A DNA stretch of 52,614 bases from Rhodospirillales bacterium. Its GTDB lineage: Bacteria > Pseudomonadota > Alphaproteobacteria > Rhodospirillales > Defluviicoccaceae. The stretch's first letter is position 1. Each line of letters starts with the position of its first letter. Below the pieces are notes generated by a model. That model had not been told where the DNA came from, ran no database searches, and worked only from the letters and a program-made list of their open reading frames with translations. A program made the position numbers and the translations under genes. This document shows positions 8,119 to 17,576 of the stretch, piece after piece. Location: contig JAEULG010000154.1 of the NCBI GenBank assembly GCA_016793875.1, forward strand, positions 1 through 52,614, given 5' to 3'.

Positions 8119-10260
8119 TCAGGCTGCCTCTGCGCGGGCGGCGCACTGCTGGCGGCGAACCCGACCCAGCAGTTCGCGGATTCCCCACACCAGCGAGCCC
8201 GGGTTGTCGTAGGTGAGCAGCCCGTTCTCGCCGTGGACAATGCAGCCGACCTGCGCCTGATGCGTCGCCAGCACCCACTTGCCGTGCCGGAGGGCGATGC
8301 TCGCCAGGGCATCGCCGCGGCTGGCGCGCGCCGGGATGACCAGAATATCGGCAGCCAGTAGCAGCTCGCGGAACCGCTCGCCGGGGACATCCCCGAGAAA
8401 ACGGCAGCGCTCGCCGATGCCGGCGTTATCGGCACGCCAGCCCAGTTCGGCGCGCAGCTCGCCGTCACCGGCAAAGATGAACTGAACGTCGCCGTCAGTG
8501 CCACAGACGGTGAAGACTGCATCGGCGAGGATATCGGCGCCGGCTTCGCCAGACACGGAATCGGCGAAGAGCACCAGCGGCTGTCCCGGATCGCACGCAA
8601 ACACCCGCTTCGCCGCCCCGGCGGCCAACCTTCCGGCGTCGGGCTCGGGAGGCGCGGCCGGTACCGGGGTGGGGACGGCCGGCACTGACATCTCGGCGAG
8701 CGCGGCTTCCGCGTTGGCGACCGGCACGCTTTCGTCGTCGGCGGACAGGCGTTCGTCGTCGGCAGACAGGTGGGTTTCCGCCTCCAGTTTCCGTGCCGCA
8801 GCAGGCAGAACCGGATTATTATCCATTACCTGCGGTGCTGCCGTACCCTCGTCCGATCCGTCCGCCCGCACCGGGATGACATCGGACTGGTCAGTATCCA
8901 CAGGGAGCAATGGCATCGGCGATTCGGTCTCAGCCCGCTCTAGCTCCTGTTCGCGCACCGATGCGCTCACACCATCGACGATCACGGCGACGATGACTTC
9001 GGCCCCAGTCACAGCCTCCGTCACCGGCTCCGCTTCGTTCGCCGCAGGCGCATCTGCAAAGACGGGTGCCGCAGCAGCGCCGACCGCATCGGCCGCCGCT
9101 GGCGGCGAGTCGCCCTGCGGATCGTCCGACCGCCCCTCGGACGGGCCGACCAGGCCGGCGGGTGGCGACGACGATGGCTGGGAGCGCGACGCGCTGAACC
9201 ATCCCCGTCCGGAGACCACGCGCAGCAGCCGGCCGAACAAGCCGGGTGAGCGCCGCTCCTCGCCGTGCGGGATCACCTCCAGCCGGGCGTCGGCGGCCGC
9301 CGGCACGCTGGCCGCTTCGGTGGCGAGTAGCGGAGAGACATCGGCAGGCTCTGCAGACGGCGGCTCCGCGACCGGCTCGGCGACGTCAGCCGTTACCGGC
9401 TCGGCGGAAGCAAACGGCGCCTGTGTCTCGGTGGGCAGGGTCTCGGCCGGCGGCACCGCGGCGTCCGTGGGAGCTGTCGAAGCGATCGCCGCTTCGGCAA
9501 CCGCCGGCTCCGCGGCGTACAGATCAGTGGCGGCAGGCTCTGCCGCCGGCAGCATGAGCGCCACCTCCGTAGCCGGCGTCGCCGGCAGAATCACCACCGG
9601 GGCGGCCGCCTCCACCACGACGGGCTCGACGGCGACGACATCGAGATCATCGTGGATGACGTCGCAGTCGCGCGCCGGATCCGCCCGGTGGGATCGGGGG
9701 GATTCGAAAGCATGGCCGAACGGCAGGTCACTGCGCGCCAGGTCGGCGTCGAAAGCCTCGATATCGATGTGCGGGTCCCGCATCCGCGTCACTTTCAGCC
9801 GGGCGCGGTAGGGAATCAGCACGTCCTCGCTCAGAGGTTCAAGAACGACCTCGGCGGTCGCCCGCAACGTTTCTACCGCAGGCGCATCGTCTACTGAAGG
9901 TTGCAGAACCAGAGACGGCTTCAGCACCGCCAGAAGGTCATCCACTTCCGCCTGCCGCGTCCGCTCCGTGCAGGCCTCGAACCGCAGGTGCACGTGCGTC
10001 ATCCCTGCCGCAAGGGCGCGCCGCCAGATCTCCGGGCATCGGTCTCGCGCTGCCCCAAAACGCTTATGCAGGCTGCACGTATGACCGATATGCAGCACAT
10101 CTGTGTGCTCGGCCGCAACCCGCACCAGAAGAAATACCGCCGCCTCGTCGAGCCATGTTGCGGCTGGGCGCGAAACGGCAAAATCATAGCGCCGTCCGCT
10201 CTTACCGATCCAGGTGGCGACATGGGGCTCGCAGAGGGGAAGCGTTCTTGGCAAGTACAT
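8119..10260 (-). CDS. Chimeric protein: GIY-YIG-like N-terminus, disordered middle, half GT-B glycosyltransferase C-terminus
   Basis: 713 residues from the ATG at 10260 (AAGGGA nine bases upstream); a GTG at 10284 is an alternative. Residues about 35-115 resemble a GIY-YIG nuclease fold: a hydrophobic strand, LHIGHT in place of YIG, an Arg in SLHKRF, then a helix with RQAEVDDLLAVLKP where the metal-binding Glu would sit. Residues about 185-545 are low-complexity Ala/Pro/Glu, with a short repeat LSADDE. Residues about 555-705 match the nucleotide-sugar half of family-4 glycosyltransferases (VFACDPGQPLVLF, FIFAGDGELRAEL, FLGDVP, ENGLLTYDNPG). The usual EX7E motif is not kept (SRGDALASIALRHGK), and the acceptor-binding half is absent, so transferase activity is doubtful. 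Function unknown. Confidence 0.75.
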   Translation of the reverse strand: MYLPRTLPLCEPHVATWIGKSGRRYDFAVSRPAATWLDEAAVFLLVRVAAEHTDVLHIGHTCSLHKRFGAARDRCPEIWRRALAAGMTHVHLRFEACTERTRQAEVDDLLAVLKPSLVLQPSVDDAPAVETLRATAEVVLEPLSEDVLIPYRARLKVTRMRDPHIDIEAFDADLARSDLPFGHAFESPRSHRADPARDCDVIHDDLDVVAVEPVVVEAAAPVVILPATPATEVALMLPAAEPAATDLYAAEPAVAEAAIASTAPTDAAVPPAETLPTETQAPFASAEPVTADVAEPVAEPPSAEPADVSPLLATEAASVPAAADARLEVIPHGEERRSPGLFGRLLRVVSGRGWFSASRSQPSSSPPAGLVGPSEGRSDDPQGDSPPAAADAVGAAAAPVFADAPAANEAEPVTEAVTGAEVIVAVIVDGVSASVREQELERAETESPMPLLPVDTDQSDVIPVRADGSDEGTAAPQVMDNNPVLPAAARKLEAETHLSADDERLSADDESVPVANAEAALAEMSVPAVPTPVPAAPPEPDAGRLAAGAAKRVFACDPGQPLVLFADSVSGEAGADILADAVFTVCGTDGDVQFIFAGDGELRAELGWRADNAGIGERCRFLGDVPGERFRELLLAADILVIPARASRGDALASIALRHGKWVLATHQAQVGCIVHGENGLLTYDNPGSLVWGIRELLGRVRRQQCAARAEAA

Positions 10261-10509
10261 GAAAAGACGTCCCTTATCCCACACACATCGCCTTCTGGCG
10301 CTCGCTGGCTGCGCCGCCCCACAGTGCGGGCAAGCCGCTTATGGGCCCCTGCCCAGCGGCCTGGATTGCCCACGCCGTGTCACCGCGGACCGACAGGGGG
10401 TGGTTAGAATACCACAACTAATGGTCATTATCGCTCGCAAAAACGAACGAGGCGGCCCGTGGTTCCGGCGGCTCGACACGCTCCGTGCGATTCCAGGAAA
10501 CAGTGGCTG

Positions 10510-10959
10510 ATGGCCTACACCTATATGCGTCTGGCGTTGCAGGAAGCGGCCGCCGCGGCCAGCCGTGGCGAGGTGCCGGTCGGCGCGGTCCTTGTCGATG
10601 CTGAAACCGGCGCGGTCCTGGCGCGCGCGGGAAACCGGGTGGAAGAACTGGCCGACCCGACGGCCCATGCGGAAATGCTGGTCATCCGCGCCGCTGCGAG
10701 GGCGCTGCGCACGCCGCGGCTGGTCCATTGCGATCTCTGGGTGACGCTCGAGCCCTGCGCGATGTGTGCCCAGGCGGTGGCGCTGGCGCGGTTGCAGCGG
10801 GTGTTCTTCGGTGCCTACGACCCCAAGGGCGGCGGCGTCGATCACGGCGCCCGCATCTTTGCCCAGCCGACCTGCCACCACCGGCCGGAGGTGATCGGCG
10901 GCATCGAAGAGTCCCGGGCCGGCGCTTTGCTGCGACAGTTCTTTGCCACGCGCCGCTAA
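10510..10959 (+). CDS. tadA: tRNA-specific adenosine deaminase
   Basis: 149 residues, normal TadA length. Zinc and catalytic residues are His53-Ala-Glu55 (HAEM) and Pro-Cys83-Ala-Met-Cys86 (PCAMC). It deaminates A34 of tRNA-Arg(ACG) to inosine for wobble decoding. The ATG at 10510 is preferred over an in-frame GTG at 10459 because of an AGGAAA ten bases upstream and because the family starts about here. It is divergent from the chimeric gene to its left. Confidence 0.93.
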   Translation: MAYTYMRLALQEAAAAASRGEVPVGAVLVDAETGAVLARAGNRVEELADPTAHAEMLVIRAAARALRTPRLVHCDLWVTLEPCAMCAQAVALARLQRVFFGAYDPKGGGVDHGARIFAQPTCHHRPEVIGGIEESRAGALLRQFFATRR

Positions 10960-11038
10960 TCGTGGTTGATCCTTGTCTCCACCCGCCGCCGCGCGCCAAG
11001 GCCGGCGCCGGCCGCGCAAGTCTTCCTCAGAGGCGCCA

Positions 11039-11866
11039 ATGGGTTCGCTGACAGAGTTCGTCGCCTCGCTACCGCTGCTGTGGGTGTCGGTTCTGGCCAG
11101 CCTGATCGCTGGCCTTGCGGCAGGCGTCGGCGCTCTGCCGATCCTGTTCGTCAACCGCGCCTCCCGCCGCCTGCAGGATGTGCTGCTCGGTGGGGCGGCC
11201 GGGATCATGCTGGCCGCCACCTGCTTCTCGCTGCTGCTGCCGGGGCTGCAGATCGCCGCGGCTCAGAGCGGCAGCGTGCTCGGCGGCGGCCTCCTCGTCG
11301 GCGTCGGCATCATCACTGGAGCTGTCGGTCTCTGGCTGATGCATCGGACCCTGCCTCACGAACATATCGTCAAGGGACAGGAAAGCCTTGCCGGCGGGAT
11401 GCTGTCTGCCAAGCGTATCCGCCGGATCTGGCTGTTCGTGCTGGCGATCACCCTGCACAACATTCCCGAGGGCCTCGCGGTCGGCGTCGGCGTCGCCTCC
11501 GGAGACGCCATCGCCGGCCTTGCGGTGACCTTCGGCATCTTCCTGCAGAATCTGCCGGAAGGCTTCGTCGTCGCGCTGGCCATGCTGCCGCTCGGCTGGG
11601 GACGGCTTCAGGCGATCCTGCTGGCGCTCGCCACCGGTGCGGTGGAAACCGTCGGTGGCCTGATCGGAGCAGGAGCGGTGACGTTGTCAGGAGCGGTGCT
11701 GCCGTGGGCGCTGGCCGCCGCCGCCGGCGCGATGCTGTTCGTCATCAGCCACGAAATCATCCCCGAGACCCACGAGAACGGCCACGAGACGCCGGCCACC
11801 TTCGGCCTCATCTGCGGCTTCGTGATCATGATGCTGCTCGACGTGGTTCTCGGCGTGACCGCCTGA
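11039..11866 (+). CDS. ZIP-family metal transporter
   Basis: 275 residues with about eight hydrophobic helices. The metal-binding signature HNIPEGLAVGVG in helix IV, NLPEGF in the next helix, and HEIIPETHENGHE near the C-terminus are typical of the GufA/ZupT-like bacterial branch. Import of zinc or a similar divalent metal across the inner membrane is inferred. The reading frame is open from 10973, but those first 22 residues are Arg/Pro-rich and unlike the family. It begins 79 bp after tadA on the same strand. Confidence 0.88.
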   Translation: MGSLTEFVASLPLLWVSVLASLIAGLAAGVGALPILFVNRASRRLQDVLLGGAAGIMLAATCFSLLLPGLQIAAAQSGSVLGGGLLVGVGIITGAVGLWLMHRTLPHEHIVKGQESLAGGMLSAKRIRRIWLFVLAITLHNIPEGLAVGVGVASGDAIAGLAVTFGIFLQNLPEGFVVALAMLPLGWGRLQAILLALATGAVETVGGLIGAGAVTLSGAVLPWALAAAAGAMLFVISHEIIPETHENGHETPATFGLICGFVIMMLLDVVLGVTA

Positions 11867-11970
11867 GACGCTCTTGCGACGCCGCGGCGCATCCGGAGAG
11901 CCGAACCCGGTCACGCTCGGACAAAGTTCAGGCAGGAAACGCTTGGGAGGATCGGGGACAGGCAGAAATG

Positions 11971-12213
11971 TCAGGCGAAGGCCTTGAAGGCGATGATGGT
12001 GAAGGTGTCCTTGACCCCCGGCAGACGCTGCAGGCGCTCGGTGACGTAGTGCCCGATGTCGTCTTCGTCGCTCAGGTAACACTTGATCATCAGGTCATAA
12101 TTGCCTGATATAGAATGCACTTCTGAGACACCTTCGACATTCTCGACAAGCTCGTCGGCGACCTCGTAGGCCTTGCCCAACTCGCACTTGATCTGAACGA
12201 AGATCGTTCGCAC
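11971..12213 (-). CDS. Stand-alone Lrp/AsnC ligand-binding (RAM) domain protein
   Basis: 80 residues, all of which form the alpha-beta RAM domain seen at the C-terminus of Lrp/AsnC regulators (VEGVSEVHSISGNYDLMIKC and the closing FTIIAFKAFA). There is no helix-turn-helix, so it cannot bind DNA in the Lrp way. Stand-alone RAM proteins bind amino acids or partner with full-length regulators. It follows the DEAD-box helicase gene by 18 bp on the same strand and is likely co-transcribed. Confidence 0.85.
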   Translation of the reverse strand: MRTIFVQIKCELGKAYEVADELVENVEGVSEVHSISGNYDLMIKCYLSDEDDIGHYVTERLQRLPGVKDTFTIIAFKAFA

Positions 12214-12231
12214 CGCCCGCTCCCCGCCTCC

Positions 12232-13731
12232 TTACGCTTTCTTGCGCAGCGGCACGTCGCGGAGCAGGAACGCCGGCACGTGATCACCCATGCCCACCAC
12301 CGGCGCCTCCGCTTCGCGGGGCGGACGCCCGGCCGGACGTGGCCGGCGGGGCGCGGCGGCAGCGGCGGGACGCTCGCGCCGCACCGGCGCCTCTGCGACC
12401 GTCACCTCGGGACGATCCGCCTGTTCCGCCCGCGGCGGGTGTTCCGTTCGCGGCGGCCGCTTCGGCCGCACCGGCGCCCGCTCACCCCGCGTGTGACGAC
12501 TGTGCGACGCGGCGGGCCGCTCCTCGCCGCTCCGGACCCGGTTGCCGCGCCGACGCCGTCCGCTGCGCTCGTCGCGTTCCAGCTCGGCAGTCTCCAGCCC
12601 GGCGAGGCTGATGCGGGGGATTGCCTTGCCGAGCATCTTTTCGATCAGCGCGACGTACTTGCCGTCCTCGGGAATTGAGATGGTGAAGGCGCGGCCACTA
12701 CGGCCGGCACGGCCGGTGCGGCCGATCCGGTGCACGTAGTCCTCGGGGCTGGTAGGCACGTCGAAATTGAACACGTGGCTCATATCGGAGATGTCGAGGC
12801 CGCGCGCCGCCACGTCGCTGCATACCAGCAATCGCAACTCCCCGGCCTTGAAGCGATCGAGGACGTCGGTGCGCTGCGACTGCGCCAAGTCGCCGTGCAG
12901 CAGGCCGGCGTCATAGCCGTTCCTGACCAGCGAGCGGTGGACGACGCCGACGTCGCGCTTGCGATTGCAGAAGATCAGCGCGTTGCGCACCTCCTCGCTG
13001 TCGATCAGCTGGCGCAGCGCTGCCCGCTTCTCCTTGAGCCCTCCCAGCCCGCCATGGGCGACGACGATCAGCCCCTGGGTCACCGTCTCCGCCGGCGTCG
13101 ACGGCGGTGCTACAGTGATCTCCTTGGGATTGCTGAGGAACGCGTCGGCCAGCTTGCGGATGGCGGGCGGCATCGTCGCCGAGAACAGCATCGTCTGGCG
13201 GTTTCGCGAGACCAGCGAGACAATTCTCTCGACGTCAGGAATGAACCCCATATCGAGCATACGGTCGGCTTCATCGATGACGAGGATGCGCACGTCATTG
13301 AGCAGCAGGCGGCCGCGGTCGAATACGTCGAGCAGCCGTCCCGGGGTCGCGATCAGCACGTCGGCGCCACGTTCCAGCACCTTGATCTGATCCGCCATCG
13401 ACTCGCCGCCAATGATCAGCGCCTTGGTCAGCTTGTGATGCTTGCCATAGGTGTCGAAATTCTCGGCAACCTGCGCAGCCAGCTCGCGCGTCGGCTCGAG
13501 GATCAGCGAGCGGGGCATTCGCGCCTTGGCGCGGCCGGCGGCAAGAATGTCGATCATCGGCAGCGTGAACGATGCCGTCTTGCCGGTGCCGGTCTGGGCA
13601 CATCCCAGCACATCGCGGCCCATCAGTACGACAGGGATCGCCTGTTCCTGGATCGGCGTGGGTGTCTCGTAGCCAGCGTCAGCTACGGCACGCAGCAACG
13701 TTTCGCTGAGCTGCAGGTCGGCAAATGACAT
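12232..13731 (-). CDS. DEAD-box RNA helicase
   Basis: 499 residues from the ATG at 13731 (MSFADLQL, the usual RhlE/DbpA-like beginning); the frame is open seven codons further. Q-motif TPTPIQEQAIP, Walker A AQTGTGKT (45-52), DEAD box in VIDEADRML, SAT in LFSATMP, and HRIGRTGRAG in the second RecA-like domain. From about 380 the tail is Arg/Pro-rich and basic, fitting an RNA-binding extension of RhlE-type helicases. Likely role: RNA unwinding in ribosome assembly or mRNA decay. A sigma-70-like promoter lies at 13801-13828. Confidence 0.93.
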   Translation of the reverse strand: MSFADLQLSETLLRAVADAGYETPTPIQEQAIPVVLMGRDVLGCAQTGTGKTASFTLPMIDILAAGRAKARMPRSLILEPTRELAAQVAENFDTYGKHHKLTKALIIGGESMADQIKVLERGADVLIATPGRLLDVFDRGRLLLNDVRILVIDEADRMLDMGFIPDVERIVSLVSRNRQTMLFSATMPPAIRKLADAFLSNPKEITVAPPSTPAETVTQGLIVVAHGGLGGLKEKRAALRQLIDSEEVRNALIFCNRKRDVGVVHRSLVRNGYDAGLLHGDLAQSQRTDVLDRFKAGELRLLVCSDVAARGLDISDMSHVFNFDVPTSPEDYVHRIGRTGRAGRSGRAFTISIPEDGKYVALIEKMLGKAIPRISLAGLETAELERDERSGRRRRGNRVRSGEERPAASHSRHTRGERAPVRPKRPPRTEHPPRAEQADRPEVTVAEAPVRRERPAAAAAPRRPRPAGRPPREAEAPVVGMGDHVPAFLLRDVPLRKKA

Positions 13732-13793
13732 ACGGTCTTGGTTCCAACGCACCGCCGGATTGCGGCGCAGCGACGATGCTTTTCTAGTAGCCC

Positions 13794-13828
13794 AGCGCAG
13801 ATGATAGGATAAACAAGGGTCAAGTCAA
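13794..13828 (-). promoter_or_regulatory. Sigma-70-like promoter of the helicase gene
   Basis: On the minus strand TTGACT (13823-13828), 16-base spacer, TATCAT (13801-13806). Predicted start near 13794 gives a leader of about 60 bases before the helicase ATG. The boxes stand out in an otherwise GC-rich region. Confidence 0.55.
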
Positions 13829-14042
13829 TGCACGCTCGTGCAATGCTGACGCCCCCGGTGTGCCGGGCTCGCAACAGTCACCGTCCGCTTGTCAGGACGC
13901 GGGGCGGCGGATATAAGGCGGGCCGTCTTCGACCGACGGATGACCGCCGGCGGCGGCCGTCTGCGCGCCCGCGGACGCAAAACCATCGGTCGTCAACGTC
14001 ATCCGACGAGCGCGTCGACAACGAGGGGAGAGGGAGCCCGCT
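13829..14042. other. Divergent intergenic region before ndk
   Basis: GC-rich and without a credible gene on either strand. It must hold the ndk promoter, which I could not pick out. A purine-rich GAGGGGAGAGGGAG ends just before the ndk ATG and acts as its ribosome site. Confidence 0.4.
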
Positions 14043-14465
14043 ATGGCCGTCGAACGAACACTTTCGATCATCAAGCCGGACGCCACCGCGCGTAATGTGA
14101 CCGGCAAGATCAACGCCTTCTTCGAGGACGGCGGCCTGCGCATCGTCGCCCAGAAGCGCCTGCTGCTGACCAAGGAGCACGCGCAGAAGTTCTACGATGT
14201 GCATGCCCAGCGCGCCTTCTACGACGAACTGTGCGAATACATGACGTCCGGCCCGGTCGTGGTGCAGGTGCTGGAAGGGGAAAACGCCGTCCTCCGCAAC
14301 CGCGAGATCATGGGCGCCACCAACCCGGCCAACGCCGCCGAAGGCACCGTGCGCAAGGCGCTCGGCCTGAATGTCCAGGAGAACTCGGTGCACGGCTCAG
14401 ACTCGCCGGAAAACGCCGCTAAGGAAATCGCCTTTTTCTTCAGCGGCATCGAAATCCCCGGCTAA
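14043..14465 (+). CDS. ndk: Nucleoside diphosphate kinase
   Basis: 140 residues, the standard length. Starts [14 protein letters not shown], with the phosphate-accepting His117 in NSVHGSD and the conserved Lys11 in KPDA. It balances cellular NTP pools by moving gamma-phosphate between nucleotides. Single gene, convergent with purN; only 32 bp separate the two stops. Confidence 0.97.
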   Translation: MAVERTLSIIKPDATARNVTGKINAFFEDGGLRIVAQKRLLLTKEHAQKFYDVHAQRAFYDELCEYMTSGPVVVQVLEGENAVLRNREIMGATNPANAAEGTVRKALGLNVQENSVHGSDSPENAAKEIAFFFSGIEIPG

Positions 14466-14497
14466 GTCCCGCCGGTCTCACCCAGCGCGCCCGGCGT

Positions 14498-15226
14498 TCA
14501 CGCGTCGGGCGGTGCCGGGTTGGTCATCGCCAGCGACGGCGCGCGTGCCCCAGCGATGATCACGCACTCTTCTTCGATGCGCGTGCGCCCCTCTGCGATC
14601 AACCGCAGCGCCAGCGGATAGATGCGGTGCTCCTCCGCCAGCACCCGGGCAGCGAGCCGGTCGGCATCGTCGTGGGCGTGGACCGGTACGACCGCCTGAA
14701 CGATGATCGGGCCGGCATCCATCGCCGGACGGACGAAATGCACCGTGCAGCCGGAGAAGCGCGCCCCGGCGGCGATCACCCTCTCGTGGACGTGCAGGCC
14801 GCGGAACGCCGGTAGCAGCGACGGGTGGATGTTGATCAGCCGGTCGCGCCACAACTCGACGAAGGCGTCGGTCAGCAGGCGCATGAACCCGGCAAGGCAG
14901 ACAAGCTCGGCACCGCTTTCCACCAGCGCCGCGTGCAGCGCCAGTTCGAACGGCTCCCTCCCGGCGAAGCCCCGGTGATCGATGACGCCGCTGGGAATGC
15001 CCGCCAGCCGCGCCCGTTCCAGCCCGTAAGCGCCGGCCACGTTGGAGAGGACCAGCGAAATCTCGGCAGGAAAGTCGGGGATGGCACAAGCATCGATCAG
15101 CGCCTGCAGATTGCTGCCCCGTCCGGAGACCAAAACCGCCACCTTCAGCTTCCGCGTGCCGGCCGGGATCGGGGCATCCGCCTGCAGCTTCGGCGGACGG
15201 GAAGCGGAGGAACGGGTGTCCGGCAT
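14498..15226 (-). CDS. purN: Phosphoribosylglycinamide formyltransferase
   Basis: 242 residues; about 27 extra residues precede the Rossmann start, so the chain is longer than E. coli PurN (about 212). The phosphate-binding SGRGSNLQALI (34-44) and catalytic Asn132, His134 (NIHPSLLPAFRG) and Asp170 (RPAMDAGP) are all present. It adds a formyl group from 10-formyl-THF to GAR, step 3 of purine synthesis. It starts three bases after the purM stop, a tight two-gene operon. Confidence 0.95.
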   Translation of the reverse strand: MPDTRSSASRPPKLQADAPIPAGTRKLKVAVLVSGRGSNLQALIDACAIPDFPAEISLVLSNVAGAYGLERARLAGIPSGVIDHRGFAGREPFELALHAALVESGAELVCLAGFMRLLTDAFVELWRDRLINIHPSLLPAFRGLHVHERVIAAGARFSGCTVHFVRPAMDAGPIIVQAVVPVHAHDDADRLAARVLAEEHRIYPLALRLIAEGRTRIEEECVIIAGARAPSLAMTNPAPPDA

Positions 15227-15229
15227 GGC

Positions 15230-16330
15230 TCAGGCCTGCCAGGCGCGGTCAGCGCCGTCGATGAGGACGCGCCGACCGGCGTCCTGTTGAGGGACGATGC
15301 GGCCGATCTCAACCACCTGTTCGCCCGCCGCCTCGAAAGCAGCGGCGAGATCGCCGATGCGATCGGCGGCGACGATTGCCACCATGCCGATGCCGCAGTT
15401 GAAGGTGCGAGCCAGCTCGTCCGGGACGATCCCCCCCGCCTGTGCCAGCCAGGCGAACTCCGCCGGCAGCGGCCACAGGCCGGCATCGAGCCGACAGGCA
15501 AGGCCGGCGGGCAGCACCCGCGGTATGTTCTCCAGCAGCCCCCCGCCGGTGATGTGCGCCAGCGCCTTCAGCCCGCCACCGGCATGCGCGGCCAGGCACG
15601 CCTTGACGTAGATGCGGGTCGGCGTCAGCAGCGCATCACCGAGGGACCGCTCCGGGTTGAACGGCGCCGGTGCCCGCCAGTCGAGCCCGGCGGCCGCAAC
15701 CACCTTGCGGACCAGCGAATAGCCGTTCGCGTGCAGGCCGCTGGAGGCAAGGCCAAGCACGAGATCACCCGCGGCCACGTCAGCGCTCGGCAGCAGCCGG
15801 CCACGCTCCACAGCGCCGACGGCGAACCCGGCGAGGTCGTAGTCGCCGGCAGCGTACAGCCCGGGCATCTCCGCGGTTTCGCCGCCGATCAGCGCGCAGC
15901 CTGCCTGCCGGCAGCCCTCGGCAATGCCGGCAATGACCGCGCGGCCATGCTCGACGACCAGCTTGGGTGTGGCGAAATAATCGAGGAAGAACAGCGGCTG
16001 TGCGCCTTGCACCACCAGATCGTTGACGCACATGGCGACGAGGTCGATGCCGACGGTGTCATGGCGGTCGCAGGCGATCGCCAGCTTCAGCTTGGTGCCG
16101 ACACCATCGGTGGCGGCAACCAGCAGCGGATCGACGAACCCTGCTGCGCGCAGGTCGAACAGGGCGCCAAAGCCGCCGAGGTCGTCGACGACACCGGGAC
16201 GGCGGGTGGCCCGCGCCAACGGCCGGATAGCCTCAACCAACCGTTCCCCCGCGTCGATATCGACGCCCGCATCCTTGTATGAGAGGCCGCTGATGGCTTT
16301 CCCCGCGCGACATGTTACGTTGCCGCCCAT
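15230..16330 (-). CDS. purM: Phosphoribosylformylglycinamidine cyclo-ligase
   Basis: 366 residues from the ATG at 16330, close to the family norm of about 345-360. Shows [17 protein letters not shown] near the start, [12 protein letters not shown] (ATP site), [26 protein letters not shown] and [13 protein letters not shown]. It makes AIR from FGAM, step 5 of purine synthesis. The frame stays open upstream to 16504, but that extension is not family-like and would overlap the divergent gene at 16359. No strong ribosome site is seen at 16330. Confidence 0.94.
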   Translation of the reverse strand: MGGNVTCRAGKAISGLSYKDAGVDIDAGERLVEAIRPLARATRRPGVVDDLGGFGALFDLRAAGFVDPLLVAATDGVGTKLKLAIACDRHDTVGIDLVAMCVNDLVVQGAQPLFFLDYFATPKLVVEHGRAVIAGIAEGCRQAGCALIGGETAEMPGLYAAGDYDLAGFAVGAVERGRLLPSADVAAGDLVLGLASSGLHANGYSLVRKVVAAAGLDWRAPAPFNPERSLGDALLTPTRIYVKACLAAHAGGGLKALAHITGGGLLENIPRVLPAGLACRLDAGLWPLPAEFAWLAQAGGIVPDELARTFNCGIGMVAIVAADRIGDLAAAFEAAGEQVVEIGRIVPQQDAGRRVLIDGADRAWQA

Positions 16331-16358
16331 TCGGCGGCTTGCTTGAAGGCATAATGAG

Positions 16359-17576
16359 ATGAAAGACGGCCCTTTCGCAATCGTCGTCTGGCCGGCCGGT
16401 GCCGGTAGCCTCCTTGCCTTGCTGCTTGCAGCTCTGGTGGTGATCGGACCGGTTGCCGCACGCGCCCAGTCGCCCGACGTGGATCTGTTCCAGGTCAACG
16501 GCATCCGCGTCGACGAAACCGACCAGACGGCCGCCGCAGCCCGGATGAAGGCGCTGAACGCCGGCGAGCGCCGCGCCTGGGAGGTGCTGGTGGACCGGCT
16601 GGTCGATCCGGCGCAACGCGCGCGAATGGCTGCCCTGCCGAACGTCGGCGACGCGGTAAAGGACTTCTCGGTGACCGACGAGAAGGTCTCCGCCGTCCGC
16701 TACATTGCCACCCTCAATTACACCTTCCGTCCCGACGCGGTGAAACGGCTGCTGGCCGGGCGCAATGCCCGCTTCGCCGTCACCCGGTCCAAGCCACTGC
16801 TTGTCGTACCGGTCCTGGCAATGGCGCCGAGCGGTCAGACGGGAGATGCCGCCACGTTGTGGCGCAACGCCTGGCAAGGGACTGCACGCAACCGCGGGCT
16901 GGTGCCGCTGCGCGTCGCTGCCAGCGACGGCAGCGACATCGGGCTATCCAGCCCCGACGCTGCGGCAGCGGTCGATCGCGGCCGCCTTGCCGACCTCGCC
17001 CGGCGCAACGACGCCGACGAAGCCCTGGTGACGATCGCCGCCGTGACCGGCGCGTCCGACGGCAGCAGCCGCAGCCTCAAGGTGTCGTCGGTCCGCTACC
17101 CGGCAACGGGTAACGGCCAGCCGCTGCCGGACAAGACGTTTCCGCTGGGTGCGGCGGAGGGGGACGCCGGCGTCTTCAACGACGCGGCGGCGGCGGTGGC
17201 CCAGGACGTCGAGGCGGTCTGGCGGCGCAGCAACACCGTCTCCACCAAGGCGGTGGCGATCACCACGGTCCGCGTGCCGACGGTCACGCTCGACGACTGG
17301 GTGGCGATGCGCCGCCGGCTGACCGACATACCGCAGGCAGAGCAGGTTCAGGTCGTGTCCGTCAGCCGTGATTACGCAGTCGTGGCGATTTCCTACCCGG
17401 GCGGCCCGGACGACCTCGCGGCCGCCCTCGGCAAGCGGGGCCTCGCCATGCGTTACGACAGTAGCAGCGGCCAGTGGACGGTGATGGATGCAGCCTCGCT
17501 GCCCCCGGAGGAACCCACCGCCGGATCGGCACCGCCGGACGGGGCATCAGCAGGCGGGGACGAGGTGATGCAATGA
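16359..17576 (+). CDS. DUF2066 domain-containing exported protein
   Basis: 405 residues. A signal sequence (hydrophobic about 17-34, ending ARAQS) precedes a long mature domain. [17 protein letters not shown] and the paired [13 protein letters not shown] region are typical of DUF2066 proteins, which are periplasmic and of unknown function. It is the first of three overlapping genes (DUF2066, AI-2E permease, hdaA), an order kept in many alphaproteobacteria, and is divergent from purM with only 28 bp between starts. Confidence 0.85.
   Translation: MKDGPFAIVVWPAGAGSLLALLLAALVVIGPVAARAQSPDVDLFQVNGIRVDETDQTAAAARMKALNAGERRAWEVLVDRLVDPAQRARMAALPNVGDAVKDFSVTDEKVSAVRYIATLNYTFRPDAVKRLLAGRNARFAVTRSKPLLVVPVLAMAPSGQTGDAATLWRNAWQGTARNRGLVPLRVAASDGSDIGLSSPDAAAAVDRGRLADLARRNDADEALVTIAAVTGASDGSSRSLKVSSVRYPATGNGQPLPDKTFPLGAAEGDAGVFNDAAAAVAQDVEAVWRRSNTVSTKAVAITTVRVPTVTLDDWVAMRRRLTDIPQAEQVQVVSVSRDYAVVAISYPGGPDDLAAALGKRGLAMRYDSSSGQWTVMDAASLPPEEPTAGSAPPDGASAGGDEVMQ

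Noticed and set aside
8740..8790. Short repeat region in the chimeric gene as a CRISPR or satellite repeat
   Set aside because: Only two imperfect in-frame copies encoding LSADDE; part of a low-complexity linker.
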